64,000 nucleotides of DNA from Actinoalloteichus hoggarensis (GCF_002234535.1 NZ_CP022521.1:5626001-5690000); one strand, 5' to 3'; positions 49,900 through 58,950 are shown, counted from the stretch's first letter. Notes: generated from the letters alone by a model not told the origin. Numbers and translations: made by a program.

Positions 49900-51960
49900 T
49901 CACTCCTTCTCAAGTGGTGCCCGGCCGGCTTCGACCGGGGTCACGACGGCGAGCGCCTCGTCGACGGCCACCTGCGATCCGGGACGGACCCGCAGGTCGT
50001 GGACCCGCCCCTCGACCGGGGCGACGACGGTGTGCTCCATCTTCATGGCCTCCACGATCAGCAGCGGCTGACCGGCCCGGACCTCGTCGCCCTCGACGAC
50101 GGCCACCGACAGCACCGTGCCCGGCATGGGGCTGCGCACGATCGGATCGCCCGCCGCCGAGGAGCCCGCCGCGGCCGACGCCAACGGCGTGCGCTCGACC
50201 AGCGCCCACGCCCGGCCGCCGCTGCCCAGCCAGCAGACCTCGCCGCCGCGGGCCCGCCGATAGCGTCGGACTCGGCCGTCGTACTCGACGACCAGCTCGG
50301 TACCGTCCAGGCGCGCGGCGGCGGGAAGATCCGTGTTCTCCTCGGTGTGGTGAGCGTCCGTGTGGTCGGACGCGGCAGCGGCGCTCGTGCCGCCGGAGAC
50401 CCGCACGAGGGCGGCCGCGGCGAGACCCCGCACGGTCACCTCGACCTCCTCGCCGCCCACCGGGCCGACCCACCAGCGTCGGGCCACGTGCCCACCCGCC
50501 CGCCACCCGTCCGGGACGTCCCACGGGTCCACGATCTCGCCCGCGGGCTCCGCCGCGAGCTGCCGTTCCAAGGCCGCCGCCGCCAAGACCTCGTCCGGCG
50601 GGCGATGCGCGACCAGCTCGGGGGCGACCCGCTCCACCAGCCCCGTGTCCAGCACGCCCTCCCGAACCTCGGGCCTGCCCAGCAGCGCCCGCAGGAAGGC
50701 CACGTTGGTCGTGACGCCGAGGACGCTCGTCCGGCCGAGCGCCGCGTCGAGCCTGCGCAGGGCGGTGCGGCGATCCGGGCCCCAGGCGATCACCTTCGCG
50801 AGCATCGGGTCGTAGTCCCCGCCGACCTCGGCTCCGATCCGGAGCCCGGAGTCCACCCGCACGCCCGCTCCGGCGGGTTCGACGAGGTCGAGCACCCGGC
50901 CGCCGGTCGGCAGGAATCCCCGGTCCGGGTCCTCGGCGTAGATCCGAGCCTCCACGGCGTGACCGTCCGGGCCGCCCGCCGCCAGGTCCGGGTCGAGCCG
51001 CTCACCCGCGGCCACCCTGAGCTGCCATTCGACCAGGTCCACGCCGGTGACCGCCTCGGTCACCGGATGCTCCACCTGGAGCCGGGTGTTCATCTCCAGG
51101 AAACTGCGGCCACGCCCCTCGACGTCGGTGATGAACTCCACCGTGCCCGCGCCCACGTAGCCGCAGGCCCGGGCGACGGCCACCGAGTCGGCCAGGAACT
51201 CCGTCCGGCCCGCCTCGTCGAGCAGCGGCGACGGCGCCTCCTCGATGATCTTCTGGTGCCTGCGCTGGAGGCTGCACTCCCGTTCGCCGAGCGCCAGCAC
51301 CGTGCCGTGCCGATCGGCGAGCACCTGGACCTCCAGATGCCGGGGACGCTCGATGTAGCGCTCCACGAGCAGCGTGTCGTCGCCGAAGGCCGCGGCCGCC
51401 TCCCGTCGCGCGCCCTCGACGGCAGCCCGCAGTCCCGCCGCCGAGACGACCAGCCGCATTCCCTTGCCGCCGCCGCCCGCCGACGGCTTGAGCAGCACCG
51501 GGAAGCCCAGCTCGTGGACGGCGTCGATCAGCTCGTCGTCGGACATGCCCGGCTCGGTGCGGCCCGCCACGACCGGGACTCCGGCCGACGCGACGGCCTG
51601 CTTGGCGCGGATCTTGTCGCCCATCAGCTCGATCGCCTCGGGCGACGGCCCGATGAAGACCAGCCCCGCCGCGGCGCAGGCCCGCGCGAAGTCGGCGTTC
51701 TCGGCGAGGAAGCCGTAGCCGGGATGGACGGCCTGCGCGCCGGAGCGGACGGCCGCCGCCACGACGGCCTCGATGTTCAGATAGCTCTCGGCCGCCGAGG
51801 CGGGGCCCAGGCGCAGCGCGAGATCCACCGCGCCGACGTGCCGCGCCTGCGCGTCGGCGTCGCTGTAGACGCCGATCGAGAAGACGCCGAGGTCGGCGAG
51901 CGTGCGGGCCACCCGCACGGCGATCTCACCCCGATTGGCGATCAGCACGGACTCGAACAC
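49900..51960 (-). CDS. accA1: Acyl-CoA carboxylase alpha subunit (biotin carboxylase-BCCP)
   Basis: 686 residues. Biotin carboxylase (about 1-450): VLIANRGEIAVRVARTL, ATP-grasp loop PSAGGGGKGMRLV, EAPSPLLDEAGR, FLEMNTRLQVEHPVTE; then a linker domain and a C-terminal biotinyl domain with EAMKMEH. It carboxylates biotin for transfer by AccD1. The start GTG (VFESVLIAN) has AGGAGG eight bases upstream. The order accD1-accA1-acyl-CoA dehydrogenase is that of the M. tuberculosis Rv2502c-Rv2500c group, where the enzyme is a methylcrotonyl-CoA carboxylase. Confidence 0.94.
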   Translation of the reverse strand: MFESVLIANRGEIAVRVARTLADLGVFSIGVYSDADAQARHVGAVDLALRLGPASAAESYLNIEAVVAAAVRSGAQAVHPGYGFLAENADFARACAAAGLVFIGPSPEAIELMGDKIRAKQAVASAGVPVVAGRTEPGMSDDELIDAVHELGFPVLLKPSAGGGGKGMRLVVSAAGLRAAVEGARREAAAAFGDDTLLVERYIERPRHLEVQVLADRHGTVLALGERECSLQRRHQKIIEEAPSPLLDEAGRTEFLADSVAVARACGYVGAGTVEFITDVEGRGRSFLEMNTRLQVEHPVTEAVTGVDLVEWQLRVAAGERLDPDLAAGGPDGHAVEARIYAEDPDRGFLPTGGRVLDLVEPAGAGVRVDSGLRIGAEVGGDYDPMLAKVIAWGPDRRTALRRLDAALGRTSVLGVTTNVAFLRALLGRPEVREGVLDTGLVERVAPELVAHRPPDEVLAAAALERQLAAEPAGEIVDPWDVPDGWRAGGHVARRWWVGPVGGEEVEVTVRGLAAAALVRVSGGTSAAAASDHTDAHHTEENTDLPAAARLDGTELVVEYDGRVRRYRRARGGEVCWLGSGGRAWALVERTPLASAAAGSSAAGDPIVRSPMPGTVLSVAVVEGDEVRAGQPLLIVEAMKMEHTVVAPVEGRVHDLRVRPGSQVAVDEALAVVTPVEAGRAPLEKE

Positions 51961-52197
51961 GTGGGTCTCCTCCTGTCCTGGGCGGGCGGTGCTTCGTGGA
52001 GCCGGGCAGGCACCGACCCGGGGGGCAGACGGGCCGCCGGAACCGGCGGGCGCACCGGCGGCGAGCCGACTCGTCCGCGGCGAGTCCCGCGCCGGCAGGC
52101 AGTCACCCCCACGCCGGGAGTGCGGCCGTCGCCCCACTCCTCCTGCACGGCGGCGCCCCTCGTCCCGCCCGGCGAGGGCGTCGCCCGAGACACGTCG

Positions 52198-53811
52198 TCA
52201 CATCCGGAAGACGCCGTAGTTCACCGGCTCCAACGGTGCGTTCGCCGCCGCCGACACGGCCAGTCCGAGCACGGTGCGGGTGTCCACGGGGTCGATCACA
52301 CCGTCGTCCCACAGTCGGGCGGTCGCGTAATAGGGGTCGCCCTGCTCCTCGTACCGCGCGCGGATCGGCGCCTTGAAGGTCTCCTCGTCCTCGTCCGACC
52401 AGTCCTCGTCCCGAGCCGCCAGCTGATCCCGCCGGACGGTGGCCAGCACCGAGGCGGCCTGTTCGCCGCCCATCACCGAGATCCTGGCGTTCGGCCACAT
52501 CCACAGGAACCGGGGAGAGAACGCCCGGCCGCACATGCTGTAGTTGCCCGCGCCGAACGAGCCGCCGATGACGACCGTGAACTTCGGCACCCGCGCGCAG
52601 GCGACGGCGGTGACCATCTTCGCGCCGTGTTTGGCGATGCCGCCCGCCTCGTACTCCCTGCCGACCATGAAGCCGCTGATGTTCTGGAGGAAGACCAGCG
52701 GTATGGAACGTCGGTCGCACAACTCGATGAAATGCGCGCCCTTCACCGCCGACTCGCCGAACAGGATGCCGTTGTTGGCGATTACCCCGACCGGATGGCC
52801 GTGGATGCGGGCGAAGCCGGTCACCAGCGTCGGGCCGTAGTCGCGTTTGAACTCCGCGAACCGACTGCCGTCGACGACCCTGGCGATCACCTCGCGGACG
52901 TCATAGGGCGTCCGCGGGTCGACGGGCACCATCCCGTACAGCTCGGCCGGGTCGACGGCAGGCTCCTCGACGGCGGCCGTCTCCCAGGGGCGCGGCGCCT
53001 TCGGCCCGAGGGTGGACACGATCGACCGCAGGATGCGCAGGGCATGGGCGTCGTCGTCGGCGAGATGGTCGGTGACGCCCGAGACCCGCGAGTGGAGGTC
53101 GCCGCCGCCGAGCTCCTCCGAGGTGACCACCTCACCGGTGGCGGCCTTCACCAGCGGAGGACCACCCAGGAAGATGGTTCCCTGACCCCGGACGATGACG
53201 TTCTCATCACTCATCGCGGGCACGTAGGCGCCGCCCGCCGTGCAGGAGCCGAGCACGGCGGAGAGCTGCGGGATGCCCTGTGCGGACATCGTGGCCTGGT
53301 TGTAGAAGATCCGCCCGAAGTGCTCGCGATCCGGGAAGACCTCGTCCTGTCGCGGTAGGAAGGCGCCGCCGGAGTCGACCAGGTACACGCAGGGCAGCCG
53401 GTTGTGCAGGGCCACCTCCTGGGCGCGCAGATGCTTCTTGACCGTCATCGGGTAGTAGGTGCCGCCCTTGACGGTGGCGTCGTTGGCGACCACCACGCAT
53501 TCCCGACCCTCGATCCGCCCGACGCCTGCGATGAGGCCCGCTCCGGGCGCGTCGTCCTCATACAGCCCCGTGGCGGCCAGCGGCGATAGCTCCAGGAATC
53601 GGGAGCCGGGGTCGAGCAGCGTGTCGACCCTGTCGCGTGGCAGCAGCTTCCCGCGCTCGAGGTGCCGGGTCCTCGCCCGTTCCGGCCCGCCCTTCGCCGC
53701 CGCCGACAATCTCCGGTTCAGGCCTTCGACCAGCGCCGTGTGCGCCGCGACGTTGCGCTGGAACGCGGCAGCGGTCGGATCGCAGGCGCTGGACAACGCC
53801 GGTGCGTCCAC
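52198..53811 (-). CDS. accD1: Acyl-CoA carboxylase beta subunit (carboxyltransferase)
   Basis: 537 residues, the methylcrotonyl-CoA carboxylase size. [79 protein letters not shown] and [26 protein letters not shown] match MccB closely. Start GTG (VDAPALSSA) with GAGGAGG six bases upstream. First gene of the minus-strand group; two GTTA-N8-TAAC sites lie just upstream. A 237-base gap separates it from accA1. Confidence 0.95.
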   Translation of the reverse strand: MDAPALSSACDPTAAAFQRNVAAHTALVEGLNRRLSAAAKGGPERARTRHLERGKLLPRDRVDTLLDPGSRFLELSPLAATGLYEDDAPGAGLIAGVGRIEGRECVVVANDATVKGGTYYPMTVKKHLRAQEVALHNRLPCVYLVDSGGAFLPRQDEVFPDREHFGRIFYNQATMSAQGIPQLSAVLGSCTAGGAYVPAMSDENVIVRGQGTIFLGGPPLVKAATGEVVTSEELGGGDLHSRVSGVTDHLADDDAHALRILRSIVSTLGPKAPRPWETAAVEEPAVDPAELYGMVPVDPRTPYDVREVIARVVDGSRFAEFKRDYGPTLVTGFARIHGHPVGVIANNGILFGESAVKGAHFIELCDRRSIPLVFLQNISGFMVGREYEAGGIAKHGAKMVTAVACARVPKFTVVIGGSFGAGNYSMCGRAFSPRFLWMWPNARISVMGGEQAASVLATVRRDQLAARDEDWSDEDEETFKAPIRARYEEQGDPYYATARLWDDGVIDPVDTRTVLGLAVSAAANAPLEPVNYGVFRM

Positions 53812-53859
53812 GGTTCGCCTCCTCGATCGGCCCGCGGCGAGCCGAGACGCCGACGGGAT

Positions 53860-53902
53860 GTTAATCATCACTAACCTTCGCCGGATGTTAACGGTCGCTA
53901 AC
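53860..53902. promoter_or_regulatory. Twin GTTA-N8-TAAC operators between accD1 and tetR
   Basis: Two inverted repeats, GTTAATCATCACTAAC (53860-53875) and GTTAACGGTCGCTAAC (53887-53902), with 27 bases between equivalent positions. They lie between the accD1 start (53811) and the tetR -10 (TAGTCT, 53913-53918), in DNA much richer in A/T than its surroundings. They are the probable sites of the divergent TetR protein. Confidence 0.78.
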
Positions 53903-53924
53903 TCGCCCCGTCTAGTCTGATCCG

Positions 53925-54545
53925 ATGCACCAGATTCCGGCGGAGGAGCGACCGGCGCCGCGACGACGGACCTCGGCTCGACGTCAGGAGATTCTGGACG
54001 CCGCGGCCGAGCTTTTCGCCGCCCGCGGATATCACGGCGTGTCCATCGAGGACCTCGGTCGCGCGGTGGGCGTCTCCGGGCCCGCGCTCTACCGGCACTT
54101 CCGCAACAAGGAGGCGGTGCTCGGCGAGATGCTGCTGGCCGTCAGCGAACGCCTGCTGGCGGAGGGCGGCGCCCGCGTCGCCGAGGCGGTCGACGCCCGC
54201 GCTGCCCTGGACGCCCTCATCGCCTGGCATGTCGACTTCGCGCTCGGCAGGCCCGCGTTGATCACCGTCCATGATCGGGAGCTCGACAACGTCCCGGAGG
54301 AGCAGCGTCGGACGGTGCGCAGGCTGCAACGCCGCTACGTCGAGGAATGGGTCACCGTGCTGGCCCGACTGTCACCGGGGACGGACCGCGGCAGGCTGCT
54401 GGCGGCCACCCATGCGACCTTCGGTCTGCTCAACTCCACGCCGCACAGCGCGACGGGCGTCGACCTGCCCACCATGCGGTCCCTGCTGTCGGCGATGGCC
54501 CACGCGGCGTTGGCCGCGGCCTGCGGCCCTGGCGACGGCGGCTGA
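53925..54545 (+). CDS. TetR-family regulator of the acyl-CoA carboxylase group
   Basis: 206 residues. HTH region [48 protein letters not shown] and an alpha-helical ligand domain. Divergent from accD1, as Rv2506 is in M. tuberculosis. The ATG is six bases after TAGTCT, so leaderless. Likely represses the catabolic genes until an acyl-CoA or related ligand binds. Confidence 0.92.
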   Translation: MHQIPAEERPAPRRRTSARRQEILDAAAELFAARGYHGVSIEDLGRAVGVSGPALYRHFRNKEAVLGEMLLAVSERLLAEGGARVAEAVDARAALDALIAWHVDFALGRPALITVHDRELDNVPEEQRRTVRRLQRRYVEEWVTVLARLSPGTDRGRLLAATHATFGLLNSTPHSATGVDLPTMRSLLSAMAHAALAAACGPGDGG

Positions 54546-54986
54546 CGACGCCGGCCGAACCTGCGTCGGACGCCCCCGCCCGTGTGTGGGGCGCCGCCGG
54601 TTCCGGCCGCCTCGGCCGGTGGCGTGCGCGGTCGCGATGCCGATCTCATCGGACACGCGCCGCCGCGCGGCGGCCAGGATTCCCCGGCCCTGCGGTATCC
54701 CCTCCGAGATCACCGAATCGAGCCAAAGACGCAACTCGTCCGAGTGGATTTGCCGGTCGGGACCGCCGATTCGGCCGCCATCGGGTCGATCATGCCCCGA
54801 GAACGTGTGGTGCCCGGTGGCGGGCGCTCCGGCTGCCTCGACGGCCAGACCGACTCCTCCCCCGCCTGGCACCGGCGACTGCCAACTCCACGCGGACTCT
54901 CGGAGCCCGCATCCCCGTCTGAGTCGTCGGCCGACGCGATCGGGCAGACCGCACGACTCCCGCACGACATCAAGGAGACAGTCACC
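54546..54986. other. Intergenic region ahead of exported protein gene
   Basis: About 440 bases. The frame of the following gene stays open upstream but without coding character or a ribosome-binding site. No promoter was identified with confidence. Confidence 0.4.
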
Positions 54987-56645
54987 TTGCCTTCCAAGAC
55001 CTCGCGCACTCTGCAGGCCGCAGTGATGGCCGCGGGCTTCGCCGCGATGGGCGCGGGCGCCGCCATGGCCACGGAGTCCGACAGCCGAACCGCCCTGCCG
55101 GAGAGGCCCCAGGACATCGGCGCCGAACTGCCGCTGCACAGCTGCCAGTCGCTCGCCTACCAGTACGCGGGCAGCGAGATCGTGCCCTGCGCGGACATCA
55201 CCGCCAAGGCGGGTGTCCGCAACGTGCTGGCGCAGCCCGCCTACACCGTGGAGGGCACGGCGCTGGCTCTGGCGGACCAGTTCGTGACCCCCGGCCCCCT
55301 GTTGGACGTCGACCGGGTCAACCGGCTCAGCGGCGCGGTGGGCCACGAGGTGGACGAGATCACCGACCTCCAGACGACCCGTCCGGACATCTCGCTGGAC
55401 GTCGCGCCCGGCAACACGGGCGTACTGGACGAGGGCAGCCGCGACTCGCTGCTGCAGACCCGGATCTGGGAGCGTCCGGAGAATCACTCCGGCTTCTCCG
55501 CGGCCGACACCGCCCTGGAGGTGAACGCCGTCCGCGGCTACACCATCGGCCAGCCGGTCGAGGCGAACGGTCTCACCCGGCCGGTCACCGCAGCGGTGAG
55601 CCAGACACCGCTGAACTCGGCTCCGACACTGCCCGAGACCGCCGAGCTTCCCCTCGTCGGTCCGCTGGCCGACCGGGCACTCGACCAGGTCACCGCCGAT
55701 CTCGACTCGACCCGTCAGGCCGACCCGCTCGGCGAGGTCACCGACACGGTCGGCGCGATGACCAGCAACCTGAACCTGGAGGGCGACAGCGCCCTCGGCG
55801 GCCTGACCGCGCAGCCCGCCGCAGGCGCCACGACTCCTCGCGACCAGGAGGGCGGTCTCGGCAACCTCGGCGTCGCCACGCCGGTCGGCGCTCTCACCGA
55901 CGCCCTGCTCGCGCCCCAGCCGAAGCCCGGCTCGGTCCAGCCGACTCCGGGAGCGCCCACTGTCCCCGGATCCGCCGCCGAACCGGCGCGGTCCCCGCAG
56001 CCCTCGGCCGACCCGGTGAGCGACCTGCTCGACCAGACCGGCATCGACCCGGCCGCGCTGCTCGGCGGGCTGACGGGGCAGGAAGCGCCGAGCACGCTGC
56101 CCGCACCGGCGGGCCCGCCGGTCACCGACGCCGTCCAGGGCGTCGCCGACGGCGCCCGTGCACTGTCGCTGAACGAGACCCTCACCGAGGCGAAGCTCGA
56201 ACCGACCGCTCTGCTCGGCGGGCTCGGCGGCCTCGGCGGCCTCGCGGGCGACGGACGTCCGACCACGCTGCCCGCGCCCGCGGAGAGTCCGGTCGCCGAC
56301 CAGGGTCGGACCCTTCCCCTCGCGGGCGCCCTCGACCAGGCGAGCGACCTGATCAGCACGAACCCGGTCGGCGGCCTGGTGGGCAACATGAACTCCCCGC
56401 AGAGCCAGCAGGCCGCCCCGGCAGCCGCGCCGGAGCCGACCGTCGAGTACCACGTTCGAGACCAGAACAAGCAGCCCGAGATCAACGCGCTGCGCGGCAC
56501 CGGGCTCGGCGAGCTGTTCGGGGGCGAGCTGACACTGCCCGCCAAGTCCGAAACCCCGCAGGCGCAGCCCGCGCCCGCGGCGTCGCCCGCCGCCGATCAG
56601 CTCGGTGGGCTTACCCAGACGCTGACCGGCACGCTCCCTCTCTGA
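54987..56645 (+). CDS. Exported Ala/Pro/Gly-rich protein of unknown function
   Basis: 552 residues. The signal peptide (KTSRTLQAAVMAAGFAAMGAGAAMA) is probably cleaved near residue 28. An N-terminal region (about 30-240) holds two cysteines (LHSCQSLAYQY, IVPCADI) and looks folded; the rest is low-complexity with recurring motifs such as DLLDQTGIDPAALLGGLTGQ, TALLGGLGGLGGLAGDG and STLPAPAGPPVTDAV, resembling the repeated short linear motifs of surface or matrix proteins. The start TTG has AAGGAG nine bases upstream and gives the only sensible signal peptide. It is followed by a perfect 19-bp hairpin. Not recognised as a known family; probably cell-surface or secreted. Confidence 0.85.
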   Translation: MPSKTSRTLQAAVMAAGFAAMGAGAAMATESDSRTALPERPQDIGAELPLHSCQSLAYQYAGSEIVPCADITAKAGVRNVLAQPAYTVEGTALALADQFVTPGPLLDVDRVNRLSGAVGHEVDEITDLQTTRPDISLDVAPGNTGVLDEGSRDSLLQTRIWERPENHSGFSAADTALEVNAVRGYTIGQPVEANGLTRPVTAAVSQTPLNSAPTLPETAELPLVGPLADRALDQVTADLDSTRQADPLGEVTDTVGAMTSNLNLEGDSALGGLTAQPAAGATTPRDQEGGLGNLGVATPVGALTDALLAPQPKPGSVQPTPGAPTVPGSAAEPARSPQPSADPVSDLLDQTGIDPAALLGGLTGQEAPSTLPAPAGPPVTDAVQGVADGARALSLNETLTEAKLEPTALLGGLGGLGGLAGDGRPTTLPAPAESPVADQGRTLPLAGALDQASDLISTNPVGGLVGNMNSPQSQQAAPAAAPEPTVEYHVRDQNKQPEINALRGTGLGELFGGELTLPAKSETPQAQPAPAASPAADQLGGLTQTLTGTLPL

Positions 56646-56739
56646 TCCTCTCCGTCTCGCAGGCCGCCGAGTCGGCAGGCCCGTGAGGCGTCGGTCCGCG
56701 CGACCGAGCCGCGGCACGCCGCGACATATCCGCATATCA

Positions 56740-56780
56740 CCATTCCAGGGGTACACCGTTTCGGTGTACCCCTGGAATGG
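56740..56780 (+). terminator. Perfect 19-bp hairpin terminator
   Basis: CCATTCCAGGGGTACACCG, loop TTT, CGGTGTACCCCTGGAATGG, then TTTCT. Very strong intrinsic terminator for the exported protein gene; it also insulates the chaplin-like genes. Confidence 0.92.
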
Positions 56781-57010
56781 TTTCTCCGCGACCGTTCATC
56801 GCGTTCCCTCGACCCCACCCATAGCCAGGACGCCGACGCCCCGCAAAGCGGTTCAAAGCTGATTCACTCTATGAGGTGTAAATAGGCTTATCAGCCCCTG
56901 AACGGTCAATATCGGGGGGTTGATGGGGCAGAATGCTCATTGCACTCGCCGCCGGATGACTCCGCGGAAAGTGCTTCTTGTCAAAGATGCAACGACGGAA
57001 GGCACACACC
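56781..57010. other. AT-richer promoter region of the chaplin-like genes
   Basis: A stretch around 56850-56930 is markedly less GC-rich (CTCTATGAGGTGTAAATAGGCTTATCAG) and probably contains the promoter for the first chaplin-like gene. I could not assign -35/-10 boxes with confidence; a developmental sigma factor would be one explanation. Confidence 0.4.
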
Positions 57011-57283
57011 GTGCGTACCTCTACCCGCCTCGCAGGCGCCACCGCCGCAGCCGCACTGGGCGCGCTGGCCTTCGGTGGTCCCGCGTTCGCCGACTCGATC
57101 GACAACGACGGCGTCAACGCGATCAACGACAACAACATCAGCGCCGTGCCGGTGCAGCTCTGCGGCAACAACGTCGCCATCCTCATCGGGGTCGTCGTCC
57201 CGGTGCTCTCGCCGCAGATCAGCGACTGCACCAACGCGCCCATCACCGACGACATCAGCAACAAGGTCGTCATCGACGACTGA
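57011..57283 (+). CDS. Chaplin-like small secreted protein 1
   Basis: 90 residues. Sec signal peptide (STRLAGATAAAALGALAFGGPAFA, cleavage after residue 27), mature part of about 63 residues: DSIDNDGVNAINDNNISAVPVQLCGNNVAILIGVVVPVLSPQISDC and a polar end. Two cysteines (C51, C73). NNISAVPVQLCGNNV with a following hydrophobic stretch and a Cys near the end matches the chaplin pattern (GNxxxVPVxxCGNxVxxIGxxxP), so it may form amyloid-like surface films. Length is that of short chaplins. GTG start with GGAAGG about eight bases upstream. Confidence 0.8.
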   Translation: MRTSTRLAGATAAAALGALAFGGPAFADSIDNDGVNAINDNNISAVPVQLCGNNVAILIGVVVPVLSPQISDCTNAPITDDISNKVVIDD

Positions 57284-57433
57284 TCCTCGTCACGCATCAC
57301 CTTGCGGTGCGGGCGGGCGGCTCGCCGATTCCGGCTGACCCCGCCGCCGCGCCGATCACGATCCGAAACACCCCGGGCGACGACGGCTGAGAGACATTCG
57401 ACTCGCCGTCAGACGCCTCTCTGCACAGCAACC

Positions 57434-57475
57434 GTCCGCGGCCGGGCGACGATCACGACTCGCCCGGCCGCGGAC
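57434..57475 (+). terminator. Perfect 15-bp hairpin between chaplin-like genes 1 and 2
   Basis: GTCCGCGGCCGGGCG, 12-base loop, CGCCCGGCCGCGGAC. It ends only 33 bases before the start of gene 2, leaving little room for a separate promoter, so it may act as a partial terminator or mRNA processing/stability element. Confidence 0.8.
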
Positions 57476-57507
57476 CAACCCTGATCAACCTGAGAAAGGT
57501 GTCTCCC

Positions 57508-57780
57508 ATGCGTACCTCCGCGCGCGTCCTGACCGCCGCCGCAGGCGCCACCCTCGGCGCGATGATGCTGGGTGCGCCCGCGTTCGCCGACACCATCGAC
57601 AGCGACGGCGTCAACGCGGTCAACGACAACAACATCAGCGCCGTGCCGATCCAGGCCTGCGGCAACAACGTCGCCGCCGTCATCGGCGTCATCATCCCGC
57701 TGCTCTCGCCGCAGATCAGCGACTGCACCAACGCGCCCATCACCGACGACATCGGCAACAAGGTCGTCATCCACGACTGA
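57508..57780 (+). CDS. Chaplin-like small secreted protein 2
   Basis: 90 residues, paralogue of protein 1: signal peptide RTSARVLTAAAGATLGAMMLGAPAFA, mature DTIDSDGVNAVNDNNISAVPIQACGNNVAAVIGVIIPLLSPQISDC, Cys at 51 and 73. The start ATG (MRTSAR) has AAAGGT eight bases upstream; an ATG three codons earlier overlaps that site. Coding identity with copy 3 is very high in the CGNNVAAVIGVIIPLLSPQI stretch, at DNA level too. Confidence 0.8.
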   Translation: MRTSARVLTAAAGATLGAMMLGAPAFADTIDSDGVNAVNDNNISAVPIQACGNNVAAVIGVIIPLLSPQISDCTNAPITDDIGNKVVIHD

Positions 57781-57797
57781 GCTCGTCTCGTCGGATC

Positions 57798-57824
57798 GGG
57801 GAGTGCGCCTTGGACGCACTCCCC
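57798..57824 (+). terminator. Hairpin after chaplin-like gene 2
   Basis: GGGGAGTGCG, seven-base loop, CGCACTCCCC: 10-bp perfect stem 17 bases after the stop codon. Confidence 0.75.
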
Positions 57825-57945
57825 TCGGTCGGGTAGCCCCTGACCACTTCTGAGGCATGACCCTTCCTGGACACCGGCATCCCGCGGGGCTTCCGCCACG
57901 CGCGCCGGCCGCCCTTCACACTCTTGTTTCTGAAAGGTGCTCACC

Positions 57946-58290
57946 ATGCGTACTTCCGCACGGATCGTCAGTGCCGCGGCCGGCGCCGCACTCGGTGTCC
58001 TGTCGCTCGGCGGCGGGGCGGCCTTCGCCGACTCGATCGACAACGACGGCGTCAACGCGATCAACGACAACAACATCAGCGCCGTGCCGGTGCAGCTCTG
58101 CGGCAACAACGTCGCCGCCGTCATCGGCGTCATCATCCCGCTGCTCTCGCCGCAGATCAACGACTGCACCAACGCGCCCATCACCGACGACATCGGCAAC
58201 ACGACCGTGATCGTCGACGACCACGGCAAGAAGCACCACCACGGCCACCACGGCCAGTCGGGCAAGGGTGCGCCGCACGCCGGTCTCTGA
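57946..58290 (+). CDS. Chaplin-like small secreted protein 3 with His-rich tail
   Basis: 114 residues. Signal peptide RTSARIVSAAAGAALGVLSLGGGAAFA; mature DSIDNDGVNAINDNNISAVPVQLCGNNVAAVIGVIIPLLSPQINDC (Cys 52 and 74). Unlike the other two it carries an added tail DDHGKKHHHGHHGQSGKG, a possible metal-binding sequence. Start ATG (MRTSAR) with AAAGG about nine bases upstream. Confidence 0.8.
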   Translation: MRTSARIVSAAAGAALGVLSLGGGAAFADSIDNDGVNAINDNNISAVPVQLCGNNVAAVIGVIIPLLSPQINDCTNAPITDDIGNTTVIVDDHGKKHHHGHHGQSGKGAPHAGL

Positions 58291-58342
58291 CGTTTGATGA
58301 CGCCGACGGCGTCGTCCGTCGGACATCGACGAACCACCCGGT

Positions 58343-58375
58343 AGGGCGCCGGATCGACACTCGATCCGGCGCCCT
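58343..58375 (+). terminator. Perfect 15-bp hairpin after chaplin-like gene 3
   Basis: AGGGCGCCGGATCGA, loop CAC, TCGATCCGGCGCCCT. Perfect stem between the chaplin-like gene 3 and cutA. Confidence 0.85.
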
Positions 58376-58463
58376 GCCGCTGTCCTGCGCTGTCGGATAC
58401 GGCGTTCGCTTGGTAGGAAGAGGGGCCCTGGCGAACCGCGAACCCGGAAGCGAGTTGAGCCCG

Positions 58464-58868
58464 ATGTCGATACCCGAGCCCGCCTCCCCCTCGACCACGG
58501 TCTCCCCCGACGCACGTGCCGTCGCGACTCCGGATGACGCGGAGTCGTCGGTGTACTGCCAGGTCGTGACGACCATCGACAGCCAGGAGAAGGCCGACCG
58601 GCTCGCGGCCGGGATCATCGAGGCCAGGCTCGCAGGCTGTGTTCAGATCGTGGGGCCCGTCCGCAGTGTCTATCGCTGGAACAACCAGGTCTCCTTCGAC
58701 GAGGAGTGGCAGTGCGTCATCAAGACGACCACGGCGCGACTGGACGCGGTGACGGCGCATATCCGCGCGCAGCACGACTATCAGGTGCCCGAGATCATCG
58801 CGACGCCGATCATCGGCGGGGACGAGGACTATCTGGACTGGCTGAGCGCTGAGACGACCGCGCTCTGA
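58464..58868 (+). CDS. cutA: CutA1 divalent-cation tolerance protein
   Basis: 134 residues. VYCQVVTTIDSQEKADRLAAGIIEARLAGCVQIVGPVRSVYRWNNQVSFDEEWQCVIKTT and VPEIIATPIIGGDEDYLDWL are the CutA1 trimer core. An N-terminal extension of about 28 Pro/Ser/Thr-rich residues precedes it. Linked to tolerance of copper and other divalent metals. The ATG lacks a strong ribosome-binding site; the core would start near residue 29. Confidence 0.93.
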   Translation: MSIPEPASPSTTVSPDARAVATPDDAESSVYCQVVTTIDSQEKADRLAAGIIEARLAGCVQIVGPVRSVYRWNNQVSFDEEWQCVIKTTTARLDAVTAHIRAQHDYQVPEIIATPIIGGDEDYLDWLSAETTAL

Positions 58869-58915
58869 TCCACGCCCGCACCGATGCCGATTCTTCGTGA
58901 CCATAAAACACGTTC

Positions 58916-58950
58916 GGGTGATCACCACTCGGCTATCTCAGGGTGATCAC
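58916..58950. promoter_or_regulatory. Direct repeat GGGTGATCAC upstream of the SSI gene
   Basis: Exact 10-base repeats at 58916-58925 and 58941-58950, 25 bases apart, each containing the palindrome TGATCA. They lie in an A/T-richer region of about 180 bases that separates cutA from the inhibitor gene, so they may bind a regulator of it. Confidence 0.45.

Noticed and set aside
54372-56756. 794-codon open frame opposite the exported protein gene
   Set aside because: It covers both the exported protein and tetR in antisense and crosses a strong terminator; no domain or coding bias.
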